Of a stretch of 64,000 bases of DNA, positions 16,938 through 26,037 are shown one piece after another. Source of the DNA: Lacicoccus halitifaciens (GTDB taxonomy: Bacteria; Bacillota; Bacilli; Staphylococcales; Salinicoccaceae). Under the pieces are notes generated by a model. That model made no database searches, had not been told where the DNA came from, and saw nothing but the letters and a program-made list of their open reading frames with translations. The DNA lies in assembly GCF_040544485.1 (NCBI RefSeq), contig NZ_JBDZDV010000008.1, positions 1 to 64,000 on the forward strand. Direction: 5' to 3'. The translations under genes and the position numbers were made by a program. Numbering within the stretch: position 1 is the first letter of the stretch; each line of letters opens with the position of its first letter.

Positions 16938-17843
16938 TTACCACAATTCACCTAAGTGTTTATCATATATTTCAGGATAAATATTTCTATAACCACTACC
17001 ACTAGTGAATGTCATCTCACCAAAATAAATTTTTCCATCACAATTATATAAATCAACTCGTACATGAGAGAAACCTTTACAAAGCGTTTCTGCTACTTCA
17101 ACCATTCGATCAAAATTCTTTGGTGGTTCAATTTTCTTATTACTTCGCGGAAAATCATCAATTCTAAATTCTTGTAAATTCCATTCAGTATCGTATATAT
17201 TTCTCTTATATTCTTTTTCCTTATCCAAATGCACCCAACAGTAATATACTTTTCCATTAAAGCAAATGAATTTATAATCTTTTAACTCGTTATGTTGATC
17301 AACTATATATTTCTCGACTATTATCTTAGGTTTTATATCTTTATACTGTAATTCAAATCCGCTTGTAAAAGCAAAATTCGTATTTAACCAAATATTAAAT
17401 AGTTTTTTCGAACGTTTTAAATTTAAATCACTTTTATTTTTTACAATTATATTTGTTCCAGAACCATGATTCGCTTTTAATACAAATTGTTGAGGTAACT
17501 TTTCAAACTCAATCTCTTCAAAAGTATCCCACACTCCAAGTAGCGGAATAAGATACTGTTCACCAATCGTATTTTTAACCCAATCCCTCACTAAATATTT
17601 ATCAGATAATATCGTTTTAATGTCATCTTGTTCATATAATTTCGACCACTGCATTTTCTCACTATAAGTCTCGATATGATTCCAGTTCAAATCTTTTCCA
17701 GTATTTCTCTTATAAAGTTTAGCTAAAATTATAGGATAAGATTCTTCTCTTCTTAACTTGTAATACTGAGCTAGAAAATATCTATATAAACTTCTTATTA
17801 ATAAATAAGTTTCTGGAAAACTTTTTTTAATTAACTTCTTCAT
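16938..17843 (-). CDS. ATP-grasp protein, TupA-like, of the capsule locus
   Basis: About 301 residues, similar to the ATPgrasp_TupA family found in polysaccharide and teichuronopeptide loci. Visible parts are YSEKMQWSKLY, the FVLKANHGSGTNIIVKNK loop that binds nucleotide, IIVEKYI, DYKFICFNGKVYYCWV, and the metal-binding end RVDLYNCDGKIYFGEMTFTSGSG. Such enzymes form amide bonds or modify sugars; here it may attach an amino acid to a uronic acid, which fits the uronate made by the neighbouring dehydrogenase, but that is inference. Start taken at the ATG after AAAGGA; a GTG 21 bp upstream is possible. Very AT-rich. Confidence 0.8.
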   Translation of the reverse strand: MKKLIKKSFPETYLLIRSLYRYFLAQYYKLRREESYPIILAKLYKRNTGKDLNWNHIETYSEKMQWSKLYEQDDIKTILSDKYLVRDWVKNTIGEQYLIPLLGVWDTFEEIEFEKLPQQFVLKANHGSGTNIIVKNKSDLNLKRSKKLFNIWLNTNFAFTSGFELQYKDIKPKIIVEKYIVDQHNELKDYKFICFNGKVYYCWVHLDKEKEYKRNIYDTEWNLQEFRIDDFPRSNKKIEPPKNFDRMVEVAETLCKGFSHVRVDLYNCDGKIYFGEMTFTSGSGYRNIYPEIYDKHLGELW

Positions 17844-17906
17844 GCTACTAATTTTCCTTTCCACTTTTCAGAGATTTTTCTTAACTATTTGCTCTTTAAT
17901 CCTACG

Positions 17907-19073
17907 TTAATCTCTCCCAAAAACATCTCTCGTATATACTTTTTCATTAACACTCTCTAATTCTTTTGAAAATCTGTTCGCTATAATAATATCTGCATAC
18001 TCTGTAAATGTCTCAAAATCATCTATTACTTTAAGTCCCTCATACTGATTACCTTCTACCAAAGGTTCGTAAATAACTACTTCGATATGGTTATTTAAGA
18101 GGGTGTCAATAACGCTTTGAATAGCACTCTCTCTAAAATTGTCAGAGTTGTATTTCATAGTGAGTCTATAAATCCCTACAGATTTAGGGTTTTTTTTCAT
18201 TATCCTGTCGGCGATATGAAACTTCCGTGTCTGGTTGGATTCCACTACAGCACTCATTATATTATTTGGCACATCTCTATAGTTAGCAAGTAATTGTTTG
18301 GTATCTTTAGGCAAGCAATAACCTCCATAACCAAAAGATGGATTATTATAATGATTACCTATTCTCGGATCAAGACTGACCCCTTCAATAATTTGCTTCG
18401 TATCCAACCCTCTTATTTCAGAGAAGGAATCTAATTCATTAAAGAATGATATTCTCATAGCGAGATATGTATTGGCAAATAACTTTATTGCCTCCGCCTC
18501 AGTAGGATTAGAAAATACTACTGGAATGTCGGCTTTCTCAGCGCCTTGAAGAAGAAGCTCTGAAAATTGCTTAGCTCCATGGCCCTCTCCTCCAACGATG
18601 ATTCTAGCCGGGTTTAAATTATCGTAAAGAGCTTTTCCTTCCCGTAAAAATTCTGGAGAAAATATTATTTTGTTATAGGAATGCTGCTCTTTCATATCAT
18701 CTGTGAAGCCGACAGGTACAGTTGATTTGATTATTATATAGGCCTCTTTATTAATTTCTAAGACCTTTTTTATTGACTCTTCTACAGTACTTGTATCAAA
18801 AAAGTTTTGATCAGGATCATAGTTTGTTGGCGTACAAACTATTACGTAGTTTGAATTTTCAATAGCTTCTATATAGTTTGTAGTTGCTTTTAAATTAAGG
18901 TCTTTATACTTTAAATAAAATTCGATTTCTTTATCGTTAATAGGGGATGTCTTGTTATTCACTTTTTCGACAGTTTCTTCTAGAATGTCCAAGGCTATCA
19001 CTTCATTGTTTTGTGCAAGCAATACTGCATTTGATAGTCCAACATACCCTAATCCTATAATTGTAATTCTCAA
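17907..19073 (-). CDS. ugd: UDP-glucose 6-dehydrogenase
   Basis: Oxidises UDP-glucose twice with NAD to UDP-glucuronate. The 388-residue product has the N-terminal Rossmann motif ITIIGLGYVGLS, CTPTNYDP, STVPVGFTDDM, FSPEFLREGKA, and the catalytic-cysteine motif FGYGGYCLPKDTKQL. Length and motifs match Ugd-type enzymes, not the longer UDP-ManNAc dehydrogenases. Start is TTG, 9 nt after AGGAGG. With galU in the same locus this gives a complete route from glucose-1-phosphate to UDP-glucuronate, so the polymer should contain glucuronate or a derivative. The flippase gene lies directly upstream. Confidence 0.92.
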   Translation of the reverse strand: MRITIIGLGYVGLSNAVLLAQNNEVIALDILEETVEKVNNKTSPINDKEIEFYLKYKDLNLKATTNYIEAIENSNYVIVCTPTNYDPDQNFFDTSTVEESIKKVLEINKEAYIIIKSTVPVGFTDDMKEQHSYNKIIFSPEFLREGKALYDNLNPARIIVGGEGHGAKQFSELLLQGAEKADIPVVFSNPTEAEAIKLFANTYLAMRISFFNELDSFSEIRGLDTKQIIEGVSLDPRIGNHYNNPSFGYGGYCLPKDTKQLLANYRDVPNNIMSAVVESNQTRKFHIADRIMKKNPKSVGIYRLTMKYNSDNFRESAIQSVIDTLLNNHIEVVIYEPLVEGNQYEGLKVIDDFETFTEYADIIIANRFSKELESVNEKVYTRDVFGRD

Positions 19074-19086
19074 TGACTGTTTCCTC

Positions 19087-20331
19087 CTAATGAATATATT
19101 GGTTATTTTTAATAGCTTTATTCACCATGAATAATGAAAAGATAAACCTTAAAAGATGCCCACTTAATAGTGCCAAGACTGCCCCACTAAGAGCATATAA
19201 TGGAATTAATAAAATTGATAATACGAGCGTGATCAGTGTGGAACTCAAATAAATTGGGATTTGAATTTTAAATCTTCTCGTAGCAATCAAAGCTGCATTT
19301 AAAAATCCTGACATATACCAGAATATAGATGTTACCATTATAAGAATGAGAATGTTTTTATACCCAATATATTCTTCGCTATACAACAATGATAAAATTG
19401 TGTTTCCAAAAAGAATAGCTACAACTAATCCAATTACTCCCAATAGAAACGCTAAAAATAACATCTTCCCTATTAACTTTTTATATGCGTTTAAATCAGT
19501 TATGTAGTATTTTGCTAATCTTGGAATTGTAACCTGTGATAAAGATACTATGAAAGTTTGACCAGCAATCATAATATAACTTATTCCAGCATATATTCCT
19601 AAAGCCTCTTCACCGTTAAAGAAAGATATAAAATACCTTGGTAAATTTGCATGAAGAGAATCCAATGTCATCGCGATCCCTAATGGAATTGCATAAATCA
19701 TTAATTTTTTGAAGGTAAAAAAATTTAGCGAAGGTTTAGTAATACTTAAACTATAGTCTTTCTTGATTTTTAAAAAGTCATAGAACAAAACTACTAATAA
19801 CCATGATACTAATTGAAACAACAAAGATAGTATAAGACTATCTGTAAACCATAGGACTACAGTAAATACAATAATTGAGAATAAAGCCCTGTAACATTTA
19901 GAGATAGCAACATATCTCATATTTTCTTTTTGCTGAAATTTTCCATGGCATACATCACTAAGTGTCTCGACCCATTTTACACCAGCCACTAAAAAAATTA
20001 CTATTTTATAGTAATTTTCAAAAGGCAGTATAAATAACAAAAGTGTGGAAATTCCTAATGCCATTGACGAAGTAACAAACCTAAAGATAAAATACTTCGA
20101 AAAACTAGTTTCTCCTTGTATATCTGTAGCTATAATGGACTTTAAATTCATCGATAAAAATAAAAATATGGGAGCAGTGATAGCAAGAGCCAACGAATAA
20201 AGTCCAACAGTTTCAGCATCAGTAAGTTTTGCAATAATGGATATAATATACCATTGACTAAAAGCATAAAAAACTCCTGAAAAGAATGTCCATGAAAAGT
20301 TATTTCTAAATGTTAAAACCTTTGCATCCAA
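19087..20331 (-). CDS. Wzx-type oligosaccharide flippase
   Basis: Polysaccharide biosynthesis/MATE-like membrane protein of 414 residues with about 12 helices, the usual size for Wzx. The N-terminus reads NFSWTFFSGVFYAFSQWYIISIIAKL and the first loop has AETVGLYSLALAI, a pattern shared by these exporters. It would move undecaprenyl-linked repeat units to the outer face of the membrane for the polymerase encoded further down the operon. The start is TTG (20331), a few bases after AAGGTGA. Only 13 bp separate its stop from the dehydrogenase start. Confidence 0.88.
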   Translation of the reverse strand: MDAKVLTFRNNFSWTFFSGVFYAFSQWYIISIIAKLTDAETVGLYSLALAITAPIFLFLSMNLKSIIATDIQGETSFSKYFIFRFVTSSMALGISTLLLFILPFENYYKIVIFLVAGVKWVETLSDVCHGKFQQKENMRYVAISKCYRALFSIIVFTVVLWFTDSLILSLLFQLVSWLLVVLFYDFLKIKKDYSLSITKPSLNFFTFKKLMIYAIPLGIAMTLDSLHANLPRYFISFFNGEEALGIYAGISYIMIAGQTFIVSLSQVTIPRLAKYYITDLNAYKKLIGKMLFLAFLLGVIGLVVAILFGNTILSLLYSEEYIGYKNILILIMVTSIFWYMSGFLNAALIATRRFKIQIPIYLSSTLITLVLSILLIPLYALSGAVLALLSGHLLRFIFSLFMVNKAIKNNQYIH

Positions 20332-20356
20332 CTAATCACCTTCAAAGAAATCATTT

Positions 20357-21511
20357 CTAAGATTTAAAGCTAAATAATTTTATATAATTCTCTAATTCAT
20401 CTTCACTATTAGAGACTTTTTTCCCAAACTCAAATGCAGAGCGTGCAAAAGTTTTATAAACTTCTTCATCCATTTTAATGATACAAGATAAAGTTTCTAA
20501 ATATTCGTTTTTATTGTCTAAAGGGATATCCCATCCCGCCTGAATTTTCTCCAAATTTCTCCAAGGAGTTTCATCGCTTATAATAACAGGACAACTTCCT
20601 ATCAAAGCTTCAGAAATAACATGCCCATAATTTTCACCTAAAGTTGGAAATAAGAAAAAATGATTATCCATAAATATATCATTGACTTGTTCTCGTGTAG
20701 CCAATCCACGATATTTTACATTAATATTTTTTGGTAAGTTGTTAATGATAGCTAAACACTTATCCCAATAATTAGCGTCCTCAATGGGACCAAATATATT
20801 AAATGTAATATTTCCTTTTAACTCTTTTAATAGTTCAATAGCATAATGCAGGTTTTTCTTTGGATGTATGCGAGAAACAAACACTAAATCAACATTTCCA
20901 GGTTTCTTATTGATCTTTTTATTAAAAGTTAATCCCTCATAATTTGCAGTTAAATTATTTGCTACTTTTATAACTTTGCCTTTTCCTAATATATCCATAA
21001 TGTGGTTTCTTTCAGATTCAGCGGTAGCATGAAATTCAATATGCTTATATAAACCTAATAATTTTGTAAAATTTACATACATACTCTTTTTGATTTTTTT
21101 TAATTTAAAGGCACCAGGTGAAAACTCTCCTCGCGGGGCTAAAACAATTTTTTTGTTTGGCAATAATTTTAGCTTCTTTAGAACTGTTGGAATAATACTA
21201 AACTTGTAGTTAAAAAAACTATTCAAATATATAGTATTTGCATTAGTTGAAGTGATTATTTTGTTAATCTTAAAAATGTTGAGTTTAGAAGCATCTGTAT
21301 ACATTACGTTTGCTTTACCATTCTTTATCCAACAATCTACTTCAATATTTTCAAAAGGAGATTGATCTCCAAGGTCCCTATCTGAGGTAACTATAAAGAA
21401 ATCATATTCGTTCGATAAATTATCTACTATATTTTTAATAGATTGAACAGGCCCTCCTGCTTTAAAACTGGGTGAATAATAAGGCGCCATTATTAAAACT
21501 TTTTCTCTCAT
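20357..21511 (-). CDS. glycosyltransferase, GT4 family
   Basis: GT-B fold glycosyltransferase of 384 residues for the capsule repeat unit. N-terminal glycine-rich acceptor-side motif is YYSPSFKAGGPVQSIKNI; the donor domain has LVFVSRIHPKKNLHYAIELL, RGLATREQVNDIF and the nucleotide-sugar motif FPTLGENYGHVISEALIGSCPVI (E-x7-E type). Cytoplasmic, at the membrane face. ATG overlaps the TAA of capG by one base (TAATG) after GGAGAG, so translation is coupled. Linkage and donor sugar cannot be inferred. Confidence 0.88.
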   Translation of the reverse strand: MREKVLIMAPYYSPSFKAGGPVQSIKNIVDNLSNEYDFFIVTSDRDLGDQSPFENIEVDCWIKNGKANVMYTDASKLNIFKINKIITSTNANTIYLNSFFNYKFSIIPTVLKKLKLLPNKKIVLAPRGEFSPGAFKLKKIKKSMYVNFTKLLGLYKHIEFHATAESERNHIMDILGKGKVIKVANNLTANYEGLTFNKKINKKPGNVDLVFVSRIHPKKNLHYAIELLKELKGNITFNIFGPIEDANYWDKCLAIINNLPKNINVKYRGLATREQVNDIFMDNHFFLFPTLGENYGHVISEALIGSCPVIISDETPWRNLEKIQAGWDIPLDNKNEYLETLSCIIKMDEEVYKTFARSAFEFGKKVSNSEDELENYIKLFSFKS

Positions 21512-22638
21512 TAAGACTCTCTCCATACTTTTCTATTTATATAGTCAGAATAAGATAAGATAACTCTTAAAACCTTATGTGAAACATTATCAACATTATA
21601 ATCTTTCACCATGTCTAAATCATATTTCTTCTGATTTTCTAGTATACTGATTCCTTGGAGAACCCTATTTTGCTTAAGTCCTACCATCATAACCGCGCCT
21701 TCTTCCATTGCTTCCGGTCTCTCATGAGCTTCTCTAATATTAAGTGCTTTAAAACCTAAAATTGAAGATTCTTCACTTATTGTTCCACTATCACTTAATA
21801 CAGCCTTTGCTCCTTTTTGAAGTTTCACATAATCATTGAAACCTAAAGGTTTCATAGTATTTATTAATGAATTAAATACTACATTTTTCTCTTCTATCAT
21901 CTTTTTGGTTCTCGGATGGGTACTCACAATTACAGGCATTTGATATTTTTTAGCGATAGCATTCAAGCTATCGACAAGATCATTAAAATTCTTTTCTGAA
22001 CTAATATTTTCTTCTCTATGAGCTGAAACTACAAAGTATTGGTTCTCTTTAAGATTCAATTTTTCTATTATATTTGACTTATCTATATCATCTTTTCTTG
22101 AATTAAGTACCTCTAACATTGGACTCCCAGTTTTGATAATCTGATCGGCAGGAAGTCCTTCTCTAAGTAAATATTCCCTCGCTATGTCGCTATAAGTTAA
22201 GTTAATATCTGCTATATGATCTACTATTTTTCTGTTTGTCTCTTCCGGCACTCTTTGATCAAAGCATCTATTCCCTGCTTCCATATGAAAAATCGGGATT
22301 TTTTTGCGTTTAGCTGCTATAGCACATAAGCAGCTGTTTGTATCACCTAATACTAAAAAGGCATCTGGTTTTACTTTATCCATAATAGGATCCACCTTAA
22401 TCAGTATATTGCCAATCGTTTCAACCGCTGTGCCTATCGCTGCTTCCAAAAAATAATCTGGTTTTCTTAAATTAAAGTCATTAAAAAAGACTTCATTAAG
22501 CTCGTAATCGTAGTTTTGGCCAGTATGTACTAACACATGTTCTATAGCCTCAGATTCTTCCAGACGGTTAATTACAGCAGAAAGCCTTATTATTTCCGGT
22601 CTTGTTCCTACTACTGTCATAACTTTAAGTTTCTCCAT
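21511..22638 (-). CDS. capG: UDP-N-acetyl sugar 2-epimerase, CapG (UDP-L-FucNAc formation)
   Basis: A 375-residue non-hydrolysing UDP-HexNAc 2-epimerase fold: VVGTRPEIIRLSAVI, HTGQNYD, VLGDTNSCL, HMEAGNRCFDQRVPEE, VSAHREENI, LSDSGTISEES. By position after capE and capF it should be the CapG/FnlC type, which converts UDP-L-TalNAc-type intermediates to UDP-N-acetyl-L-fucosamine, instead of a general UDP-GlcNAc 2-epimerase making UDP-ManNAc. Motifs alone do not separate the two; the three-gene order does. It starts 3 bp after capF stops and follows GAGGAGG. Confidence 0.9.
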   Translation of the reverse strand: MEKLKVMTVVGTRPEIIRLSAVINRLEESEAIEHVLVHTGQNYDYELNEVFFNDFNLRKPDYFLEAAIGTAVETIGNILIKVDPIMDKVKPDAFLVLGDTNSCLCAIAAKRKKIPIFHMEAGNRCFDQRVPEETNRKIVDHIADINLTYSDIAREYLLREGLPADQIIKTGSPMLEVLNSRKDDIDKSNIIEKLNLKENQYFVVSAHREENISSEKNFNDLVDSLNAIAKKYQMPVIVSTHPRTKKMIEEKNVVFNSLINTMKPLGFNDYVKLQKGAKAVLSDSGTISEESSILGFKALNIREAHERPEAMEEGAVMMVGLKQNRVLQGISILENQKKYDLDMVKDYNVDNVSHKVLRVILSYSDYINRKVWRES

Positions 22639-22641
22639 ACT

Positions 22642-23751
22642 TTAGACCTCCTCATAAAATGTATCCGGATTTTCAGGATCGAATAACTCATTCGCCCACA
22701 TGATTGTCACCATATCAGTGTTCCCTAAATTTTCTATGTTATGGGTATATCCAACTGGTATATCAATCACTTCAAGCTCTTCTCCATTGACATGATATTC
22801 CATTATTTCATCTTCGTTGATTTTTCTAAAACGAATAACACCTTTACCACTTACCACCAGAAATTTTTCATTTTTAGTGTGATGCCAATGGTTTCCCTTA
22901 GTAATCCCAGGTTTCGATACATTGACTGATACTTGTCCTCTATCAGCTGTTTTTAAAAACTCTGTGAAAGAACCTCTTTCATCTACATTCATTTTTAAAT
23001 CATAACCAAAATCATCTTCCGGTAGATAACTTAAATAAGTGCTATAGAGCTTTTTAGTAAAAGGATCACTCAAATCAGGTATTGAACGATCATTCCTAGT
23101 CTCTTTAAAGCTCTGAAGTAAATCAGCAATCTCTCCTAACTCCACTTGATGAACCGGCTCTACTTCACAATAGTCATTTTTTCTATTCTCAAGACCATCC
23201 ATACTATTTTGAAATTCTTTAATTATGTCGTCTATGTATACCAACCTCAATTTTTTTTGAGAGTCATTAATTTGAATAGGTAAATTATGAGTGATGTTAT
23301 GACAGAAGGTCGCTACCACACTATTATAGTTAGGTTTACACCACTTACCGAATACATTAGGCAATCTGTAGACAAGGGTTTTGATTCCTAGTTCTTTACC
23401 ATATTCAAAAACTAGATCCTCTGCTGCTTTCTTACTTTTGCCGTAAGGGTTATTTTGTTCAGCCTGTATGGATGATGTAATAAGTATTGGTGAAGTATTA
23501 TTGTATTTCTTCAAAGCCAAGAGTAGTTCTTTAGTGAAATCATGATTGCCTTCCATAAATTCATTTTCTTTTTCCGGTCTGTTGACACCTGCCAAATGAA
23601 AGATAAACTGAGCTTGTTCGCATGCTTTCTCCAATTCTTCTTTTCTTGTGGTTCGAGTTATTTTTAAAACATTGTGTTCACCATTATGTCTTAAATCTGC
23701 AATCAGATTTTTTGCTATAAAACCATTTGCTCCAGTCACCATAATATTCAT
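22642..23751 (-). CDS. capF: CapF, UDP-2-acetamido-2,6-dideoxy-L-hexos-4-ulose reductase with cupin domain
   Basis: Bifunctional second enzyme of UDP-L-FucNAc synthesis, as in S. aureus. The first ~245 residues are an SDR domain (VTGANGFIAKNLI, FHLAGVNRP, YGKSKKAAEDL); the last ~120 are a cupin (DERGSFTEFLKT, GNHWHHTKNEKFLVVSG, PVGYTHNIENLG) with a metal-binding histidine pair. The length of 369 matches CapF. ATG overlaps the capE stop by 4 bp and follows AAGGAGTG; an upstream in-frame ATG at 23763 lacks a ribosome site. The domain order and the neighbouring CapE and CapG make the assignment firm. Confidence 0.93.
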   Translation of the reverse strand: MNIMVTGANGFIAKNLIADLRHNGEHNVLKITRTTRKEELEKACEQAQFIFHLAGVNRPEKENEFMEGNHDFTKELLLALKKYNNTSPILITSSIQAEQNNPYGKSKKAAEDLVFEYGKELGIKTLVYRLPNVFGKWCKPNYNSVVATFCHNITHNLPIQINDSQKKLRLVYIDDIIKEFQNSMDGLENRKNDYCEVEPVHQVELGEIADLLQSFKETRNDRSIPDLSDPFTKKLYSTYLSYLPEDDFGYDLKMNVDERGSFTEFLKTADRGQVSVNVSKPGITKGNHWHHTKNEKFLVVSGKGVIRFRKINEDEIMEYHVNGEELEVIDIPVGYTHNIENLGNTDMVTIMWANELFDPENPDTFYEEV

Positions 23752-24770
23752 GAATGGACCCACTCCTTAAGCTCTTCTTGAACATATTCCAATTCCAAAA
23801 GCTTTTCTTTAATCTGTTCTACATTTAACCTGGTCGTATTGTGTGAATTATATTCCTCTTCAGAAGATAGTTCCTTATCGCCTTCTACGAAATATTTATC
23901 ATAATTTAAATCACGTGAATCAGCAGGGACTCTGTAAAAATCCCCCATGTCTTCTGCAACCACATGCTCTTCTCTGGTCAATAATGTTTCATAAAGTTTT
24001 TCTCCATGTCTTGTTCCAATGACTTTAATCTCATTGTCAGCATTAAAAAGTTCCTTAATGGCTTGGGCTAAATCCTTAATAGTTGATGCTGGAGATTTCT
24101 GCACCATGATGTCCCCCGCTTCCGCATTTTCAAACGCAAAGATCACCAACTCTACTGCCTCTTCCAAACTCATTAGGAATCTTGTCATATCAGGGTCTGT
24201 TACAGTAATGTCTTGACCACTTTTTATCTGATCTACAAAGAGTGGTATAACCGAACCACGAGAAGCCATTACATTACCATACCTGGTTCCACAGATAAGC
24301 GTTCTTTCTGAGTCTACATTTTTGGATTTAGCTACAAAAACCTTTTCCATCATTGCCTTCGAAATTCCCATGGCATTGATAGGATAAGCAGCTTTGTCTG
24401 TAGAAAGACAAATTACTTTTTGCACTCCAAATTCCACTGATGCATCGAGTACATTTTCAGTCCCTATAACATTTGTTTTAACGGCTTCCATCGGGAAGAA
24501 TTCGCAAGAAGGAACTTGCTTCAATGCAGCTGCGTGAAAAACAAAATCCACATTATACATAGCATTTTTCACACTGTCTTTGTTACGAACATCACCGAGG
24601 TAAAACTTAATTTTATTGTTTTTATATTTCTTTCTCATATCATCTTGCTTTTTTTCATCACGTGAAAATATTCTGATTTCTTTTATATCAGTATTAAGAA
24701 AACGTTCTAAGACTGCATTGCCAAAGGATCCTGTGCCTCCGGTAATAAGAAGTGTCTTGTCTTTAAACAT
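23748..24770 (-). CDS. capE: CapE, UDP-GlcNAc 4,6-dehydratase/5-epimerase
   Basis: Starts UDP-L-FucNAc synthesis from UDP-GlcNAc. The 340-residue SDR has LLITGGTGSFGNAVLERFL, FHAAALKQVPSCEFFP, the active-site segment STDKAAYPINAMGISKAMME with the modified M-x3-K catalytic signature of inverting dehydratases, and RYGNVMASRGSVIP. It is soluble, unlike the CapD-like protein upstream. It overlaps the end of the preceding glycosyltransferase gene by 8 bp and the next gene by 4 bp, so translation is coupled through the whole trio. Confidence 0.94.
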   Translation of the reverse strand: MFKDKTLLITGGTGSFGNAVLERFLNTDIKEIRIFSRDEKKQDDMRKKYKNNKIKFYLGDVRNKDSVKNAMYNVDFVFHAAALKQVPSCEFFPMEAVKTNVIGTENVLDASVEFGVQKVICLSTDKAAYPINAMGISKAMMEKVFVAKSKNVDSERTLICGTRYGNVMASRGSVIPLFVDQIKSGQDITVTDPDMTRFLMSLEEAVELVIFAFENAEAGDIMVQKSPASTIKDLAQAIKELFNADNEIKVIGTRHGEKLYETLLTREEHVVAEDMGDFYRVPADSRDLNYDKYFVEGDKELSSEEEYNSHNTTRLNVEQIKEKLLELEYVQEELKEWVHS

Positions 24771-26010
24771 TCTTCATGTCCCCCCGAATTTTTGTTATTA
24801 AATCCACATATTTTTGTGTAGATATGTCTTTTGTATGTTTCTCTTTAAATAATTTTCTTGCATTTCTGCCCATATTTTCAACTCGCCCTTTTTCACCTAA
24901 ATTAATCAGCTGTTTTCTTAAGCTTTCAGAGTCACCATTCTTAACATGTAAGCCAGCATTATAATCTGTCAAATCTGTAACTATATCGCAGTTCTCACTC
25001 ATTATTGCAATAACCGGCTTGCCCGCCATTAGATAGCTGTAAGTTTTACTTGGTACAGCCAGCCCATTTAGCTTTTCATCCAACGTTACAATAAAGCAAT
25101 CACTCGCATCTAGTGCCTCAGAAAATTCTTGTCCATGAAGATAAGAATAGATGTCTATATTGGTAATATCATGCTGATGCACAAATTCTTTAAGCTTTTC
25201 TAATTTATTTCCATGTCCGGCAAATAAAAAATGAATGTTATCCTCTGCCTTAACTTTTAACATAGTATTCATTAATGTTTCTATATCTTGTGCTGTTCCT
25301 AAGTTTCCAAAGTAAGAAACTATTAATTTATTCGATTGCTTCAGTGTTTTGAAATATGAAGAATCTTCATATAAGAATCTTCTATCTTCTTTATTATTAT
25401 CCTCATGCCAATTAGGTATGACTTCTATTTGCTCACTTTGCAACTGGGACCTATTTTGTAATAGGAAACTTTTCATTTCATTTGAGAGTGCAACGACACT
25501 CGTTAAATTTTTAAATATAAATTTATTTAATAAATTCATTATTTTTGAAAGGACACTATTTTCCGAGAGAACCCCGGTTTTTTGTGCTATCTCGGGGTAT
25601 ATATCATAACTTACAAAAACTACATCTACACCAAACAGCTTTTTTGCTAGAGCTGGAATTATTGGCAGTACCGGTGGATTAGAGTAGACTACAATAACTT
25701 TATAATTTCTTAATCTCCCAAATTTCTTGAATACAGATATCGTAAAGGAGAAGTAATTTATCAATCTTCCTACAAAAGAACTTCTGTCCATTTGTTTATA
25801 GTTCAACCTGCTTATCCAAATATCATTTATAACTTCATTTTCAGGGATTGATTCTTCTGATGTATATTCCTTCGGATACCCTGTTATGACATCAACTGAA
25901 AACCCTTCTTCTGAAAGTCTTTTTGCCGTGTCATATGGTAAAGTCGCTGATGATATATACTCCGGATAGAAATACTGGCATAAAAAAAGTATATCCTTCT
26001 TATTATTCAT
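24763..26010 (-). CDS. glycosyltransferase, WbuB-like (probable L-FucNAc transferase)
   Basis: GT4-family protein of 415 residues. N-terminal segment LCQYFYPEYISSATLPYDTAKRLSEEG and donor-site segments VSYFGNLGTAQDIETLMN, FAGHGNKLEKL, YSYLMAGKPVIAIM resemble WbuB-type transferases, which in other polysaccharide loci sit beside the L-FucNAc genes and add that sugar. Here it directly precedes capE with an 8-bp overlap, which supports L-FucNAc as donor; the donor itself is inferred. The N-terminal and central hydrophobic patches suggest membrane association. Confidence 0.86.
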   Translation of the reverse strand: MNNKKDILFLCQYFYPEYISSATLPYDTAKRLSEEGFSVDVITGYPKEYTSEESIPENEVINDIWISRLNYKQMDRSSFVGRLINYFSFTISVFKKFGRLRNYKVIVVYSNPPVLPIIPALAKKLFGVDVVFVSYDIYPEIAQKTGVLSENSVLSKIMNLLNKFIFKNLTSVVALSNEMKSFLLQNRSQLQSEQIEVIPNWHEDNNKEDRRFLYEDSSYFKTLKQSNKLIVSYFGNLGTAQDIETLMNTMLKVKAEDNIHFLFAGHGNKLEKLKEFVHQHDITNIDIYSYLHGQEFSEALDASDCFIVTLDEKLNGLAVPSKTYSYLMAGKPVIAIMSENCDIVTDLTDYNAGLHVKNGDSESLRKQLINLGEKGRVENMGRNARKLFKEKHTKDISTQKYVDLITKIRGDMKNV

Positions 26011-26037
26011 ATAATGCCTCTTTTATTAAATATTTTA